Below, in pieces: positions 1 to 10,144 of a stretch of DNA of 64,000 nt. This stretch comes from Asterias rubens (taxonomy: Eukaryota; Echinodermata; Asteroidea; Forcipulatida; Asteriidae), in assembly GCF_902459465.1 (NCBI RefSeq), contig NC_047078.1:9696333-9760332 (forward strand), read 5' to 3'. The notes under the pieces were generated by a model. That model was not told the origin of the DNA. It made no database searches and saw nothing but the letters and a program-made list of their open reading frames with translations. Position 1 is the stretch's first letter. Each line of letters starts with the position of its first letter. A program made the translations under genes and the position numbers.

Positions 1-635
1 TTTAACTTGAGTGTGCTACTTTAATATTACGGATGAGGATTACAACAGATTGGTGTTTGGATAACTGTTTCAACACATGTGAAGGTTTTAGGCAAGAACA
101 TTTAATAATGTCATCAAGGGATACCATTTTCTTTTCTTCTTCAAAAAAAATATATATATATTGTACTAGAATATTTACAAGATGTAATACTATAAATCTG
201 TTTACCCATAATATTTTTAACTTGAGTGTGCTACTTTAATATTATGGATGAGGATTACAACAGATTGGTGTTTGGATAACTGTTTCAACACATGTGAAGG
301 TTTTAGGCAAGAACATTTAATAATGTCATCAAGGGATACCATTTTCTTTTCTTCTTCCAAAAAAAAAAAATACATTGTACTAGAATATTTACATGTAAAA
401 TTATAAATCTGTTTACCCATAATATTTTTAACTTGAGTGTGCTACTTTAATATCACGGATGAGGATTACAACAGATTGGTGGTTGGATAACTGTTTCAAC
501 ACATGTGAAGGTTTTAGGCAAGAACATTTAATAATGTCATCAAGGGATACCATTTTCTTTCTTCTTCTTCTTCAAAAAAAAAAAAAATACATTGTACTAG
601 AATATTTACAAGATGTAATATTATAAATCTGAATG
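1..635. repeat. ~217 bp tandem satellite, three monomers visible
   Basis: Monomers start near 1, 218 and 429 and share the landmarks cttgagtgtgctacttta, gatgaggattacaacag and gttttaggcaagaaca. Each ends with a polypyrimidine/poly-A tract of variable length. The array is cut by the window edge. Short reading frames inside it shift between monomers, so it is not coding. Confidence 0.93.
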
Positions 636-1442
636 GATGTTCATGGATTGAATCAAAGAAGCTTTGAAGAATGGTAATTCATGCATCAGTGTAATGAAAA
701 GCCAGAGTTTTAATGACCTACAGACACTACTGAAATGCTTCATTGTCAATCATGAGATATGACAATTGTTACAAGATAGAACAAGCTTCTGGACGCTGGT
801 CAATTTCACCATCAACAAACATTGATATTATCTATGAGAATGTTTTCACAAAGTTTTACGACTGACAATAAGAATGAGGTGGAAGCTCAACCACTGTAGT
901 GTTATTGAACAAGCTTAGACACACATGAATTGCTTCTCTTCATCCAGGTGAACAAATGGGAATCTGTACAAGGTGATATGGTTGTTTGACTTTTTGCTGG
1001 TTGCAATCAGTCAGGGATTGTTTAAGAATGGCTTAAATTCAGTGAAAGTTAGTAATAATTTTATAGATCAATGTTAATAGCTTTTATAAAAAAAAGTCAC
1101 ATCTCTTGTACTTTCATTCACAAGTCCTACAACCCTGAACAAAATCAATTTCAAGAAATTTAGAGTTTGTAAAATAAATTGTTGGTGTTCGGGAGCAGAC
1201 GTACAAAAAGTATTGTAAATATCACTTGTCACAATTGAACACTAGCAATCAAAATTTTTAGCTTCATGTCTCATATTTTTTCTGTCAATTTAAATCTTTG
1301 AAAAGTGCACCTTTTTTAAGGAAGGTTTAAACAACTGTGCATTTTGATTAAGGACTGTTAAGGCAGGTTTATAATGTAACACATAATCATTTGATATTAA
1401 TTAAATATGAGTCAGCTTCGCATGAATTAATGGTTATCCAGC
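636..1442. other. Non-genic spacer after the satellite
   Basis: AT-rich DNA repeated in the other two units (from about 16,537 and 31,736). No coding region, RNA gene or element boundary was recognised. Confidence 0.6.
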
Positions 1443-1820
1443 TATAAAGACCCTGGACACTATTGGTAATTGTCAAAGACCAGTCTTCTCACTGGGTGTA
1501 TCTACACATGTGCATAAAATAACAAACCTGTGAAAATTGAGCTCAATTGGTTATCGAAGCTGTGAGATAATAATGAAAGAATTAAACAAAGTTGTGTGCT
1601 TTCAGATGCTTGATTTCAAGACCCCAAATTCTAAATCTGAGGTCGTGAAATCAAATTTGCTGAAAATTACTTCTTTCTCGAAAACTACTTCACTTCAGAG
1701 GGAGCTGTTTCTCACAATGTTTTATACTATCAACCTCTCCCCATTATTTTTACCAAGTAAGGTTTTATGCTTATAAAATCATTATTTTGAGTAATTACCA
1801 ATAGTGTCCACTGCCTATAA
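1443..1820. mobile_element. MITE-like element, TGGACACTATTGG family
   Basis: The left end reads ccctggacactattggtaat and the right end is its near reverse complement, attaccaatagtgtccactg. Other copies lie at 17,346-17,722, 32,545 (cut), 44,577-44,969 and 46,649 (partial). The body has no transposase. Terminal inverted repeats plus dispersed copies point to a non-autonomous DNA transposon. Confidence 0.8.
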
Positions 1821-2636
1821 GGGTCGTAATAACAACACCTTTTCTGAATATAAACTATTATCATAATATTATACATTGGCAGCCTGCTCCTTTATCAACA
1901 ATTCATAATGCAAGAAGTGTTCTGTGCCCAAACAAAACAGAAATAATATTTACAAAGATCTGAAGTCAACCTTCAAGTTATATTTTGATGAATAACAATA
2001 TAAATTCGCATAGTATGTCAAGATCAATGGGAGACTTTCCGACGGTCCCTTTTCACAGTTCTGCTCGTGCTCAGACCAACGTGTTCAATACTGAGCATGT
2101 GCGGCGCGCACAATCAGAGCTGCAAAAAAGGACCGTTATGTCTGCTGTCGCAAACGTCTCAAAAGTCTCCCATTAATGCGTTACTGATACAAGTTAATTT
2201 AAAACTGATTGAAATGTGAAAACTACTACTTTCTCAGTATCATGACTGTTGTTTTTGATATGTAGATAAACTATGACAGCCTGAAGTATGATAGCATGTG
2301 GTGAATGCATACTAAAGCACAAAGTCAACCCCTAACCATTTATTATCATCCACTGTGGTTTTGTGGTTTTTAATGATAGATATACCAGGTTGCAATATCA
2401 CCATGATCACGAAAGGAAGGCATACAGTCATGACAGTACACTGGTCATTTTTATCTTACAAATGTATCACTTTGTCTGGAAATAAATGTAAAATACAGAG
2501 ATGAATGAACTATCTAGAGTTGCCTTTTCTTTTTCAACATTATTTCTTCCTGACAAGAAGCTGAGGGAAGGCCACCAGGCAAGGAGGTACGACAACAGGG
2601 CAAATTTTTGTGGCTCGCGTCAACATGGTCAAGTGT
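1821..2636. other. Non-genic spacer
   Basis: Shared with the next unit. It holds a small open frame at 1,985-2,176 that is identical in length in both units, but nothing about it is gene-like beyond that. Confidence 0.5.
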
Positions 2637-3568
2637 CCCTTACAAAAAAGTTCTATAGAACTCTATAGAAGGGTCTATAGAGCTCTATAGAGCTCTAAAG
2701 AAATCCTGAAAATCTATAGAAAGGCAAAAATAAATCTATAGAATAATTATTTTCTATAGATGTCTATAGAAATGTGAAGGCAAAATCTCTATAGAGAAAA
2801 TTCTCTATAGAATTCTCTGTAGTGATATTGCAGTAAAGAAAATGTTCTGTAGAATTCTCTGTAGTGCTATTGCAGTAAAGAAAATTTTCTATAGAATTCT
2901 CTGTAGTGATATTGCAGTAAAGAAAATTTTCTATAGAATTCTCTGTAGTGCTATTGCAGTAAAGACATTAATGTTCTATAGAATTCTCTGTAGTGCTATA
3001 TTGCAGTAAAGAAAATGTCCTATAGAATTCTACAAAGCGCTGAATTTCTCTAAAGAGAAAGTCTTCTTTAATAGATTTTGTACTGATTTTTGAAAACCCA
3101 AGCTGCTAACTGAGCGAATTGACTAAAATAAACGTTAGATGCGTTTTAATTTGTAATTGTGTAATTCAAGATGCCTATTGCTTTCCCATTTTCTAATCAT
3201 TCAGCATAACACGAAAAATAGACTGAGTTGTTATCTCCCCCACCCCCACTGCCCTATAAAACTCTATACATATCTATATACATTTCTATTAAACATTCTA
3301 TAGAGGTTGTTATAGATGTCTATAGAAATTGTATAGAAAAGTGGCCCAATTTTCTAAAGAAACTCTATAGGTTGTATAGAATTTCTTTAGAAATTGTATA
3401 GAAATTGTATAGATTTTGTATAGATATGTGTATAGATATTGTATATATTCTGTATAGAAATTTTATAGAAATTATTTACAAGGGTTCTATACCCTTTTCT
3501 ATAGAAATTTGTATAGAATTTCTATAGTTTTTTTTTTATAGAATTCTATAGAGTTTTTTTGTAAGGGG
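2637..3568. mobile_element. CTATAG-palindrome-rich inverted-repeat element
   Basis: The ends form a terminal inverted repeat: cccttacaaaaaagttctat on the left and its near complement, finishing in tttttttgtaagggg, on the right. The interior is packed with the self-complementary core CTATAG, usually as TTCTATAGAA, and holds a ~60 bp sub-repeat (ctctgtagtg..attgcagtaaag) at 2,813-3,010. There is no coding capacity, so a non-autonomous element is the simplest reading. Confidence 0.7.
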
Positions 3569-4322
3569 TATTTCACGGGTGAACAAAAATTTATGCTTCT
3601 GCTGCGTGTGCATTGTCCATTTTATCTTGGCACATTTGCTTACAAAGCTAGCACAGAAACTTGGCACTTTGCCTGTAAGCAAAGAATTGTGATCAAAAGG
3701 GCAGAATTTGGCGGTGAGCGGAGACATAAAATTGGACCCTGGTAGTCAGGCAAAACAACCATTTGGATTTCAAGACCGAACCAGAAAAAGAGGAAGACAA
3801 AATAGAAGATGGAAAGACTATACACTTAGAATAAATTAGGAAGGCATGGCAACAGATGGCTCTCAATATTATCTTAGAAGTGGAGATGAACAGGTCATTA
3901 GCTAAACCCTTAGCGACAGCCATAAGGCCGAACAAAAGAATAGTTGTGTTTCCTATTACACTGTGGCAGGAGAATAGGGTAGGTAGGTAGGCAATAACTT
4001 TTTTTTTTGCTTAAAGTTTTTATGGCTCTGAAAATTAGGGTAGGCTAATGTTCCGATATTTTTTTTATTTTGCGCACTCAATTGAAAAACTGACCGTGTC
4101 AAATTTGTTATGTAAATATCAATAGTCCCTACATGCAGTACTGTCTATTCACTGATTTGTGAATACATGTATCTGACTTAATTAACACCAGTTGAAATTG
4201 GATGGTTTGAGTACAAATACAAACACAAGAACATGTAACCATTCTTTCAAGAACAAATAACAACATGTTTTTATTGCAGTTTTTATGTAAAAGTAAATGA
4301 ATAAATATAAATATGTGAGGTT
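3569..4322. other. Non-genic spacer
   Basis: Shared with 19,407-20,160; its last part is shared with the third unit from about 33,766. It has GGTA-type short repeats near 3,980. No gene was recognised. Confidence 0.5.
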
Positions 4323-4696
4323 TGTGGAGACACCATGCTAGATCCCTTGCAGCAATGCGAAGACTCCCCCTGTCCCCAGCTGTGCCGCCATGATGCTGCA
4401 GCGAAAAACACTATTTATTTTTACATGCGGTGCCGTGACACACACAGTACTCGGCATGCACAAACACACGCCGCACGTACACACATAGTACATGTTTGGT
4501 TTAGATGTACATGTTTATGTATATGTACATACTCATGTACAGCACATGCATGCAACGAAAGGAGTTGAGAAGTCTCGATCGATTGCGTCTCGGTGGGGCA
4601 CCATGCTTGTGTTGACCCTTGTCAAACATTTTCAAAAACACTTTCCTCATTTATATTAATGTATTCTAAAGTCATAAAAACAAAATTGCAAAAAAT
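4323..4696. other. Conserved block ending at the duplication junction
   Basis: This block is present in all three units (also 20,161-20,534 and 33,855-34,228) and is rich in acatgtac-type runs. A 77-codon open frame starting at an ATG (4,335) is kept in all three, but its composition is repeat-like and no family was recognised. It ends in aaaaaataactt, the left side of the unit junction. Confidence 0.6.
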
Positions 4697-5495
4697 AACT
4701 TGGAAACTCCTTCACTTTCAGCACTAGACTCTGAACAGTTTAGTAGTTGTCTGAAGTTATAGCAGGCTGGTAGCCATGAGAGTGGCATCTTCACTATCTA
4801 CCCTGCTGGTCTGACTGATGGAGTGAAGGTTTACTGTGATATGGAGACAGATAAAGGAGGCTGGATCGTGTTGCAGAGGAGACAAGATGGCTCAGTTGAC
4901 TTTTACCGTAATTGGACAGAATACCAATCTGGGTTTGGTGATCTCTCACCTGAGTTCTGGCTGGGTAATGACATCTTACGTAACCTTACTGAGTCAGGAC
5001 AATGGCAATCGATGGTAGATATGGCTGGTTGGGACAAATATCACTACTTGTACCGTTTTCAGTTCTGGATGGGTAATGACGTCCTGCATAACCTTACTGA
5101 GTCAGCACAATGGCATTTAAGGATAGACATGGCTGATTGGGACGAAAAAAACAGCTTGGGCCAGTTATGAGAAGTTTTCAGTATCAGGAGATAAGTACAC
5201 TCTCCTTGTTGGTTCCTATGATGGCAACAGTTCAGCAGGTGATTCATTGACATATCATAATGGAAAAGCGTTCAGTACCAAGGATCAGAACAATGATGCT
5301 TTGGACACTGGCTGTGCGCAAGATTTAAAAGGAGCATGGTGGTTTTATGGCTGTTTTTATGCACATCTAAATGGCCAATATTACCATCAGAGTCAAGTGG
5401 AATCAGTACTACACCCAGGTTTAAAATGGAGCCACTGGAAAGGTAACAAGTACTCCTTGACGAACTGCTCTATGAAAATTCGAGAAATCCTGTAA
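4697..5495 (+). pseudogene. FREP A pseudogene, fibrinogen-like domain only
   Basis: The sequence resembles FREP C from codon ~98 onwards: the linker, then a fibrinogen C-terminal domain with [38 protein letters not shown], a DQNND site and WWFYGCFYAHLNG, ending CSMKIREIL. The signal peptide and PAN-like domain are absent because the gene begins at the duplication junction. Three further lesions are visible: TAC to TAG at the LYQ motif (4,758-4,760), an in-frame 108 bp internal duplication (second copy from about 5,063), and a +1 shift in the A-run near 5,148. After the shift the frame is open to the stop at 5,493. No start codon or promoter can serve it. It is a non-functional relic; the family assignment is sure. 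Confidence 0.93.
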
Positions 5496-5655
5496 ACTGA
5501 GCACCACACTCTTAAGTCATGTAAACTGAACACCATACTCTGAAGTCATGTAAACTAAACACCACCCTCTGAAGTCATGTAAACTGAACACCACACTCTG
5601 AAGTCATGCAAACTGAACACCACTTTCTAAAGTTCTGTTAACTGAACACACTTCG
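5488..5655 (+). repeat. ~29 bp minisatellite beginning at the FREP A stop codon
   Basis: About six copies of a gaagtcatgtaaactgaac-type monomer. The first copy overlaps the last codons and stop of the pseudogene. The same monomer follows FREP B and FREP C. Confidence 0.9.
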
Positions 5656-5790
5656 GACATGAAAATAAGAGCAGATTTCAAATCCCAAGTCACCCTGAAG
5701 ATGTACAGGGATGGTCTACACAGTGGGATAGATTTAGGTGAGCATACAACTATGATTCAATTGCACTCAACAATTTCTATTGTATATCAC
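5656..5790 (+). other. FREP 3'-flank homology block
   Basis: It begins catgaaaataagagcagatt and continues through aggtgagcatacaactatg. The block recurs downstream of FREP B (9,325) and FREP C (13,703), which shows that the paralogues were duplicated together with their 3' flanks. Confidence 0.75.
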
Positions 5791-6394
5791 AGCAAAATGC
5801 TACGCAAAAACTTTCACATAATACTAAAAAATTACTTTGCTATTGTACATGTACTCAATTTTTAGCATTCATTGTCAACATTTGTTTTCATTTCAAATAT
5901 TTTACTGTGCAAAAATGTTGAATTAAATCCTCATGACTTGAATTGTCCAACAGGATGTTATAGTCCTAAAAAATTGTAACGTATTTTTTTTTGTATTTTT
6001 CCCTGTTTGGAGAACAAAATTGGGGGCAGAAAACAATTGCCCCAGTTTTTCTCACCAGAAAACAATTGCCCCAGTTTTTCTCACCAGACATTAAAAGACC
6101 AATGTTTCCCCTAATCACAACCGAAAGGAAAACATTCTGAGACCCCTGGCAAGTTGCGATTTTAAGGGCCAAAATAAGGTGAAAAATTAAAACTTTGCAA
6201 TTTCTAAAAACATGCTGTAACTAATGCCTGTTCTAAAAATAGCATAAGGATGACATTTATGGAATATTTTGTCAATTATTATTTTGTAGTGATATACAAT
6301 GTTTTATGTAATAATTTTGCATTTTGGTAGGGTGGAGTTTGGCCTGTATATTTAAGCTAAAAACATGTTTTTCAGACCCCCAACATTAGCCTGA
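5791..6394. other. Non-genic spacer
   Basis: Repeated in the next unit. It contains a two-copy ~29 bp direct repeat (agaaaacaattgccccag) near 6,028-6,086. No gene seen. Confidence 0.5.
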
Positions 6395-6779
6395 AAGGAA
6401 CACGTTGCCTTGGATCAGTTGAGTTGGTCTTTGAAAAGCGTTTGGAAACCGTTTGTTATAAAATGCATATGATTAGAAAGATATTTTGAAAGTAGAATAC
6501 AATGATCCACACAAGTATCACCTGAAACTGCGTGGTTTTCCCGTTTACCTCTTCAATATACATGGTCGGCCATTAATGGGAGTCAAGTTTTTGACTCCCA
6601 TAAATGGCCGACCGTGTTAGTTCGCAAAGTAAAAAGAAAACCACGCAATTTCGAGGCAAATGTGTGTGGATCATTGTATTCTACTTTCAAAACATCTTTC
6701 TAACCATGCCTTTTATAACAAACGTTTATAAACGCTTTTAAAAGACTAACTCGACTGATCCGAGGCAACATGTTCCTTC
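6395..6779. mobile_element. Foldback MITE, ~385 bp
   Basis: Two arms of about 185 bp are near reverse complements, from aaggaacacgttgccttgga to tccgaggcaacatgttcctt. They meet at a tight centre, gggagtcaagtttttgactc. A second family member is at 47,282-47,612. It has no coding content. Confidence 0.85.
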
Positions 6780-6839
6780 AAATGGCCAAAAAGACAAAAT
6801 GAGCTGTTACTATGGCAAAGGGCTGTGAGGATTTAAATT

Positions 6840-7110
6840 AAAGGGTTGATTCTATTTACTTGCACCCCAAGTCTGTGACACTTGTGTCCTTTGCAGCAAG
6901 ACACTTAACCAATGCTTCATCATTCGAATGGGACGTGAAGCAATTGGTCCCATGTGTTGTGCAACGCATGTAAAAGAACCCAGTGCACGATCAAAAAGAG
7001 AAGGGATTCACCCTGGTGTTTCTGGCTATGGCTGCTTGATGTGCCGGAGTACCTTGTAAACCCTTAGGTGCTGCATAATTGGGTCTCAGAATTCATCACT
7101 TCAATAGCCT
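6840..7110 (+). mobile_element. SINE-like repeat
   Basis: It contains the phrases gtcctttgcagcaagacact, ttggtcccatgtgttgtg, catgtaaaagaacccagtgc and aagggattcaccctggtg. From memory these resemble a short interspersed repeat widespread in marine deuterostomes. The recognition is by remembered pattern only, and the ends are approximate. Confidence 0.5.
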
Positions 7111-7640
7111 ATCTTTCTGAAAGTTTGTATATATACTCAGCAGCCTTGAGTACCTCGTTTGGTAGATATGTGGGCTATCACTTCAATATTAATATTATTA
7201 TTATAAGTCCACTCCATCTACACAGTAAACCTACACATATTGTTTTGACCGTGGACACAAGTATCAACGTGAAACGGCACTTAATTATCCAATGACTGCT
7301 CACCACTGCCTATGGTCAGGCCATTGACTTCAAATGACTGCCTTTTGGCTGCTTAGTACAATTAAGCATTGTCAACAACCTGCTTACACTCTGCTAATAA
7401 ATCTAATGGACTACCTTGTTAAGTAGTTAACTGCTTATACAGACTGCTTAATAAACAGATTGTTAGGTTACCATTACTGCGTGAAATTAACTTCCAGCTC
7501 AGTTGATACTATACAATAGATGTTGTTGTTTACCCACTACTGGGAGTAACACGATGAGTACAATATTAAACAGGTCATTAAGGTATTTTACTAAGGACTC
7601 TAAAGCAAGAGATCACTTCTGATTTTAAGTGTCAAAGCTT
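7111..7640. other. Non-genic spacer
   Basis: Shared with 22,949-23,436. It has a few short direct repeats of actgcctt/ctgctta type. No gene seen. Confidence 0.5.
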
Positions 7641-7641
7641 T

Positions 7642-7993
7642 TTACTTTTCGCTGTTTATTCGTATGAAGAATATCAAGGAGTACATCATCTGAATAGGGA
7701 GATCCTTATTGGAGCCAGCTGATTGTCTCATCATTTTGCTCTTGAGGTTCAGAACCACTGTGAGGGGATTTGTAGAGAGGGCAAGCATTGATAATATGAG
7801 CCATAGTTTGGATCTTTCCACAGGCACAGTGTGGCGATGAATCAGCTCCAACTTTGAACATCCGTTCTGATAAGGTTGAGGTTGCCCAAGGCTTTCTTCT
7901 TGAGGTCGCTGACACATGGTTCGCACGGGCTAATGTGTGGGTGAACTCCTTCAACTTGGTAGTAGACGATATAATCTTTATTCGTCTTAGCAA
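7642..7993 (-). mobile_element. LINE ORF2 C-terminal fragment
   Basis: The minus strand reads a peptide with ARANHVSATSRRKP followed by PHCACGKIQTMAHIINACP. The C-x-C-G-x3-Q-T-M-x-H-x5-C pattern is the cysteine-histidine tail found after the reverse transcriptase in many non-LTR retrotransposons. Only this end is present. It stops 54 bp before the FREP B start codon, head to head with that gene. In the next unit 241 bp of it are missing. Confidence 0.75.
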
Positions 7994-8046
7994 ATAACAG
8001 CATTGGGTGGAAGATGTCTCAAGAACTTATCATAAAACATCTCATC

Positions 8047-9039
8047 ATGAAAGTGATGGTAACAACATTGTTCCTGACTTGCTTGATACATTATTGTCAT
8101 GGTGATTGTCAACAACGAGTCAAATCAAACCTGTATCCAGCAAGCAACAGAGTCCTACTAAATCATGTGTTTCAATGGAAGACTGTATCATCTCCTGTGA
8201 TCTGTGGGCGAGACTGCTCTATGGATCCACACTGTGCATCATTCAACTATTACACATGTACATGTAGCCACGTTTGTCAGTTGAGCAATGCTACTCATTC
8301 TCAAAGCCCTGATGACTTCATTGAGCTGCAAGGAGTTGAATACTATGATGGCTACTTGGAAACTCCTTCCCTTTTGGCAACAGGCTCTGAACAGTTTAGT
8401 AGTTGTCTGAAGTTATACCAGGCTGGCAGCTGTCAGAGTGGCATCTACACCATCTACCCTGCTGGTCTGACTGAAGGAGTGAAGGTCTACTGTGATATGG
8501 AGACAGATGGAGGAGGCTGGATTGTGTTCCAGAGGAGGCAAGATGGATCAGTTGACTTTTACCGTAATTGGGCAGAATACCAATCTGGGTTTGGTGATCT
8601 CTCCACTGAGTTCTGGCTCGGTAATGACATCCTACGTGACCTTACTGATTCAGGACAATGGCGATTAAGGGTAGATATGGCTGATTGGGACGGAAATACA
8701 GCTTGGGCCAGTTATGATGAGTTTGCTGTATCAGGTGATAAGTACACTCTCCATGTTGGCTACTACGATGGCAACAGTTCCGCAGGTGATTCAATGGCGT
8801 ATCATAATGATCATTCCTTCAGTACAAAGGATCAGGACAATGATGCTTGGGTTGGTATAGACTGTGCACAACGTGACCACGGAGCATGGTGGTTTAAAGC
8901 TTGTAGTCATGCACATCTGAATGCCGGTTACTACCATCATACTCATGCGCACTATGCAAAAGGTTTGCTTTGGGCTAACTGGACTGGTTACTTAAGTTCC
9001 TTAAAGACCTGTTCTATGAAAATAAGAGAAGTCGTGTAA
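8047..9039 (+). CDS. FREP B: secreted PAN-like plus fibrinogen-domain protein
   Basis: A single uninterrupted 330-codon frame. Residues 1-19 are a signal peptide ending in CHG. Residues 21 to about 105 are a cysteine-rich PAN/Apple-like domain (PVICGRDCSMDPHCASFNYY). Residues ~115-330 are a fibrinogen C-terminal domain with the entry cysteine at 120, YCDMETDGGGWIV, the calcium-site-like DQDND at 262-266 and WW at 281-282, ending CSMKIREVV. The usual WWxxxCxxxNLNG motif reads HLNA here. An in-frame ATG at 8,014 would add 11 residues; 8,047 is preferred because its context (catcATGAAA) matches FREP C and it starts the signal peptide directly. Relative to the other copies it has a 6 bp duplication adding Thr-Cys in the PAN-like domain. 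FREPs bind glycans or acetylated ligands in innate immunity; that role is inferred from the family. Confidence 0.9.
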   Translation: MKVMVTTLFLTCLIHYCHGDCQQRVKSNLYPASNRVLLNHVFQWKTVSSPVICGRDCSMDPHCASFNYYTCTCSHVCQLSNATHSQSPDDFIELQGVEYYDGYLETPSLLATGSEQFSSCLKLYQAGSCQSGIYTIYPAGLTEGVKVYCDMETDGGGWIVFQRRQDGSVDFYRNWAEYQSGFGDLSTEFWLGNDILRDLTDSGQWRLRVDMADWDGNTAWASYDEFAVSGDKYTLHVGYYDGNSSAGDSMAYHNDHSFSTKDQDNDAWVGIDCAQRDHGAWWFKACSHAHLNAGYYHHTHAHYAKGLLWANWTGYLSSLKTCSMKIREVV

Positions 9040-9170
9040 ACACAAGACCACACTCTTGAAGTTCTGTAAACTGAACACCACGCCCTGAAGCCCTATAAAC
9101 TGAACACCACACCCTGAAGTCATGTAAACTAACCTACACACTGAAGTCTTGTAAACTACACACCACACTC
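9028..9170 (+). repeat. ~29 bp minisatellite beginning at the FREP B stop codon
   Basis: About four to five degenerate copies of the gaagtc..tgtaaactgaacaccac monomer, the first overlapping the last codons of FREP B. Confidence 0.88.
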
Positions 9171-9440
9171 TAAATGAAGCGGGTATTAAGAAATTAACTG
9201 CAGGATTCGATGTATTAATACCCATCTGGATGGCAAATATTACAATCACCAGGCATTCATTTTATGGACATGGAATACAGTAGAGCTCCTAGAGAAGATT
9301 TGCAAACTTCTTGCAATAGTAGAACATGAAAATAAGAGAAGATTTCAAATTTCGAGTCACTCGCAAGGTAGACAGGATGTCTGAACAGTGGAATAGGTTT
9401 AACACATCAGTAAGCCTGAGACAATCCTTACAAATTGAGA
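9171..9440 (+). other. FREP B 3' flank homology block
   Basis: It matches the FREP C flank in two pieces (11,440-11,510 and 13,650-13,780), which lie on either side of the 2 kb element. It therefore shows what the C flank looked like before that insertion. It includes aacatgaaaataagagaaga. Confidence 0.75.
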
Positions 9441-9624
9441 CCTTTAACTACTATTAGATGTATGCATTATTCAACGACCAATTAGCTGCTTCAAATAAAA
9501 ATGCCTTCACTCTAGAACAACCTTAGACTATAATTTATACTAATGGACAAAAATAAATGCAATTCTTGCAATAGTGTAACACCACAGTCTATGCAAACCC
9601 TTAGTTTATGCCAGCAATACCTTT
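9441..9624. other. Short non-genic spacer
   Basis: AT-rich; nothing recognised. Confidence 0.5.
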
Positions 9625-9994
9625 TAAGCCATTGGACCCTTTCGGTAAACAGTATTGTCCAAGGCCCACACTTCGTGTATCACAACTTCTATATCAAATA
9701 ACAAACCTGTGAAAATTTGGGCTTAATCGGTCATCGGAGTCGGGAGAAAATAACGGGAAAACCCACCCTTGTATCCGCGCTTTTCGCCGTGTCATGACAT
9801 GTGTTTAAAATAAATTTGTAATTCTGTAATTCTCGTTAACGAGAATTGATATTGTTTTACTGTTTTCTCAAAAAGTAAAGCATTTCATGGAATAATATTT
9901 CAAGAGAAGTATTTCACCACTACCTTCTGTAAACCCTGTAAGTTATTTGTAAAACTTTTTTTGTTTGTTCTGTACCAAAAGGGTCCAATGGCTT
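9625..9994. mobile_element. MITE-like element with AAGCCATTGGACCCTTT ends
   Basis: Left end aagccattggaccctttcgg, right end ccaaaagggtccaatggctt, its near reverse complement. Near the centre is the palindrome attctcgttaacgagaat. It has no coding frame. It shares an internal stretch (aataacaaacctgtgaaaat) with the TGGACACTATTGG family, so the two are probably related. Confidence 0.78.
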
Positions 9995-10095
9995 TAATTG
10001 GATAGGCTGCACTATCCTTAATTGCATGTAAACAGTGACCAAGTGATTAATAAATGCTTAAAATGAAGTGCGGTCCTCGCTGAGCGAATAAGGCT

Positions 10096-10103
10096 GTATT
10101 TAA
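10096..10103 (+). promoter_or_regulatory. Possible TATA-like box of FREP C
   Basis: gtatttaac lies about 45 bp before the FREP C start codon, and a cagttag initiator-like stretch lies between them. The spacing would suit a short 5' leader. The sequence is kept in the next unit. Weak evidence. Confidence 0.3.
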
Positions 10104-10144
10104 CTGAAAGTCAGTTAGAGATCACCACCAAGTGAAGATTCATC

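Larger units (their letters stand above)
1..4701. repeat. Tail of a tandem FREP-cluster duplication unit (unit n)
   Basis: This stretch matches 15,476-20,539 and, with an internal replacement, 30,970-34,233. Order and sequence are kept over kilobases with mostly single-base differences. It holds the 217 bp satellite, an inverted-repeat element, the CTATAG element and the conserved block that precedes the A pseudogene. The unit begins upstream of the window, so the array continues to the left. Confidence 0.93.

Noticed and set aside
33-239. 68-codon frame present in each unit (MRITTDWCLDN)
   Set aside because: It is one satellite monomer read through and is shifted by poly-A length changes in adjacent monomers.
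4335-4568. 77-codon frame conserved in all three units (MLDPLQQCEDSPC)
   Set aside because: The units are so recent that conservation is uninformative. The second half is acatgtac-rich simple sequence.
7706-7926. LINE fragment as a host zinc-finger gene
   Set aside because: The C-x-C-G-x3-QTM-x-H-x5-C pattern and its truncation fit a retroelement tail. It has no start context, and part of it is deleted in the other unit.
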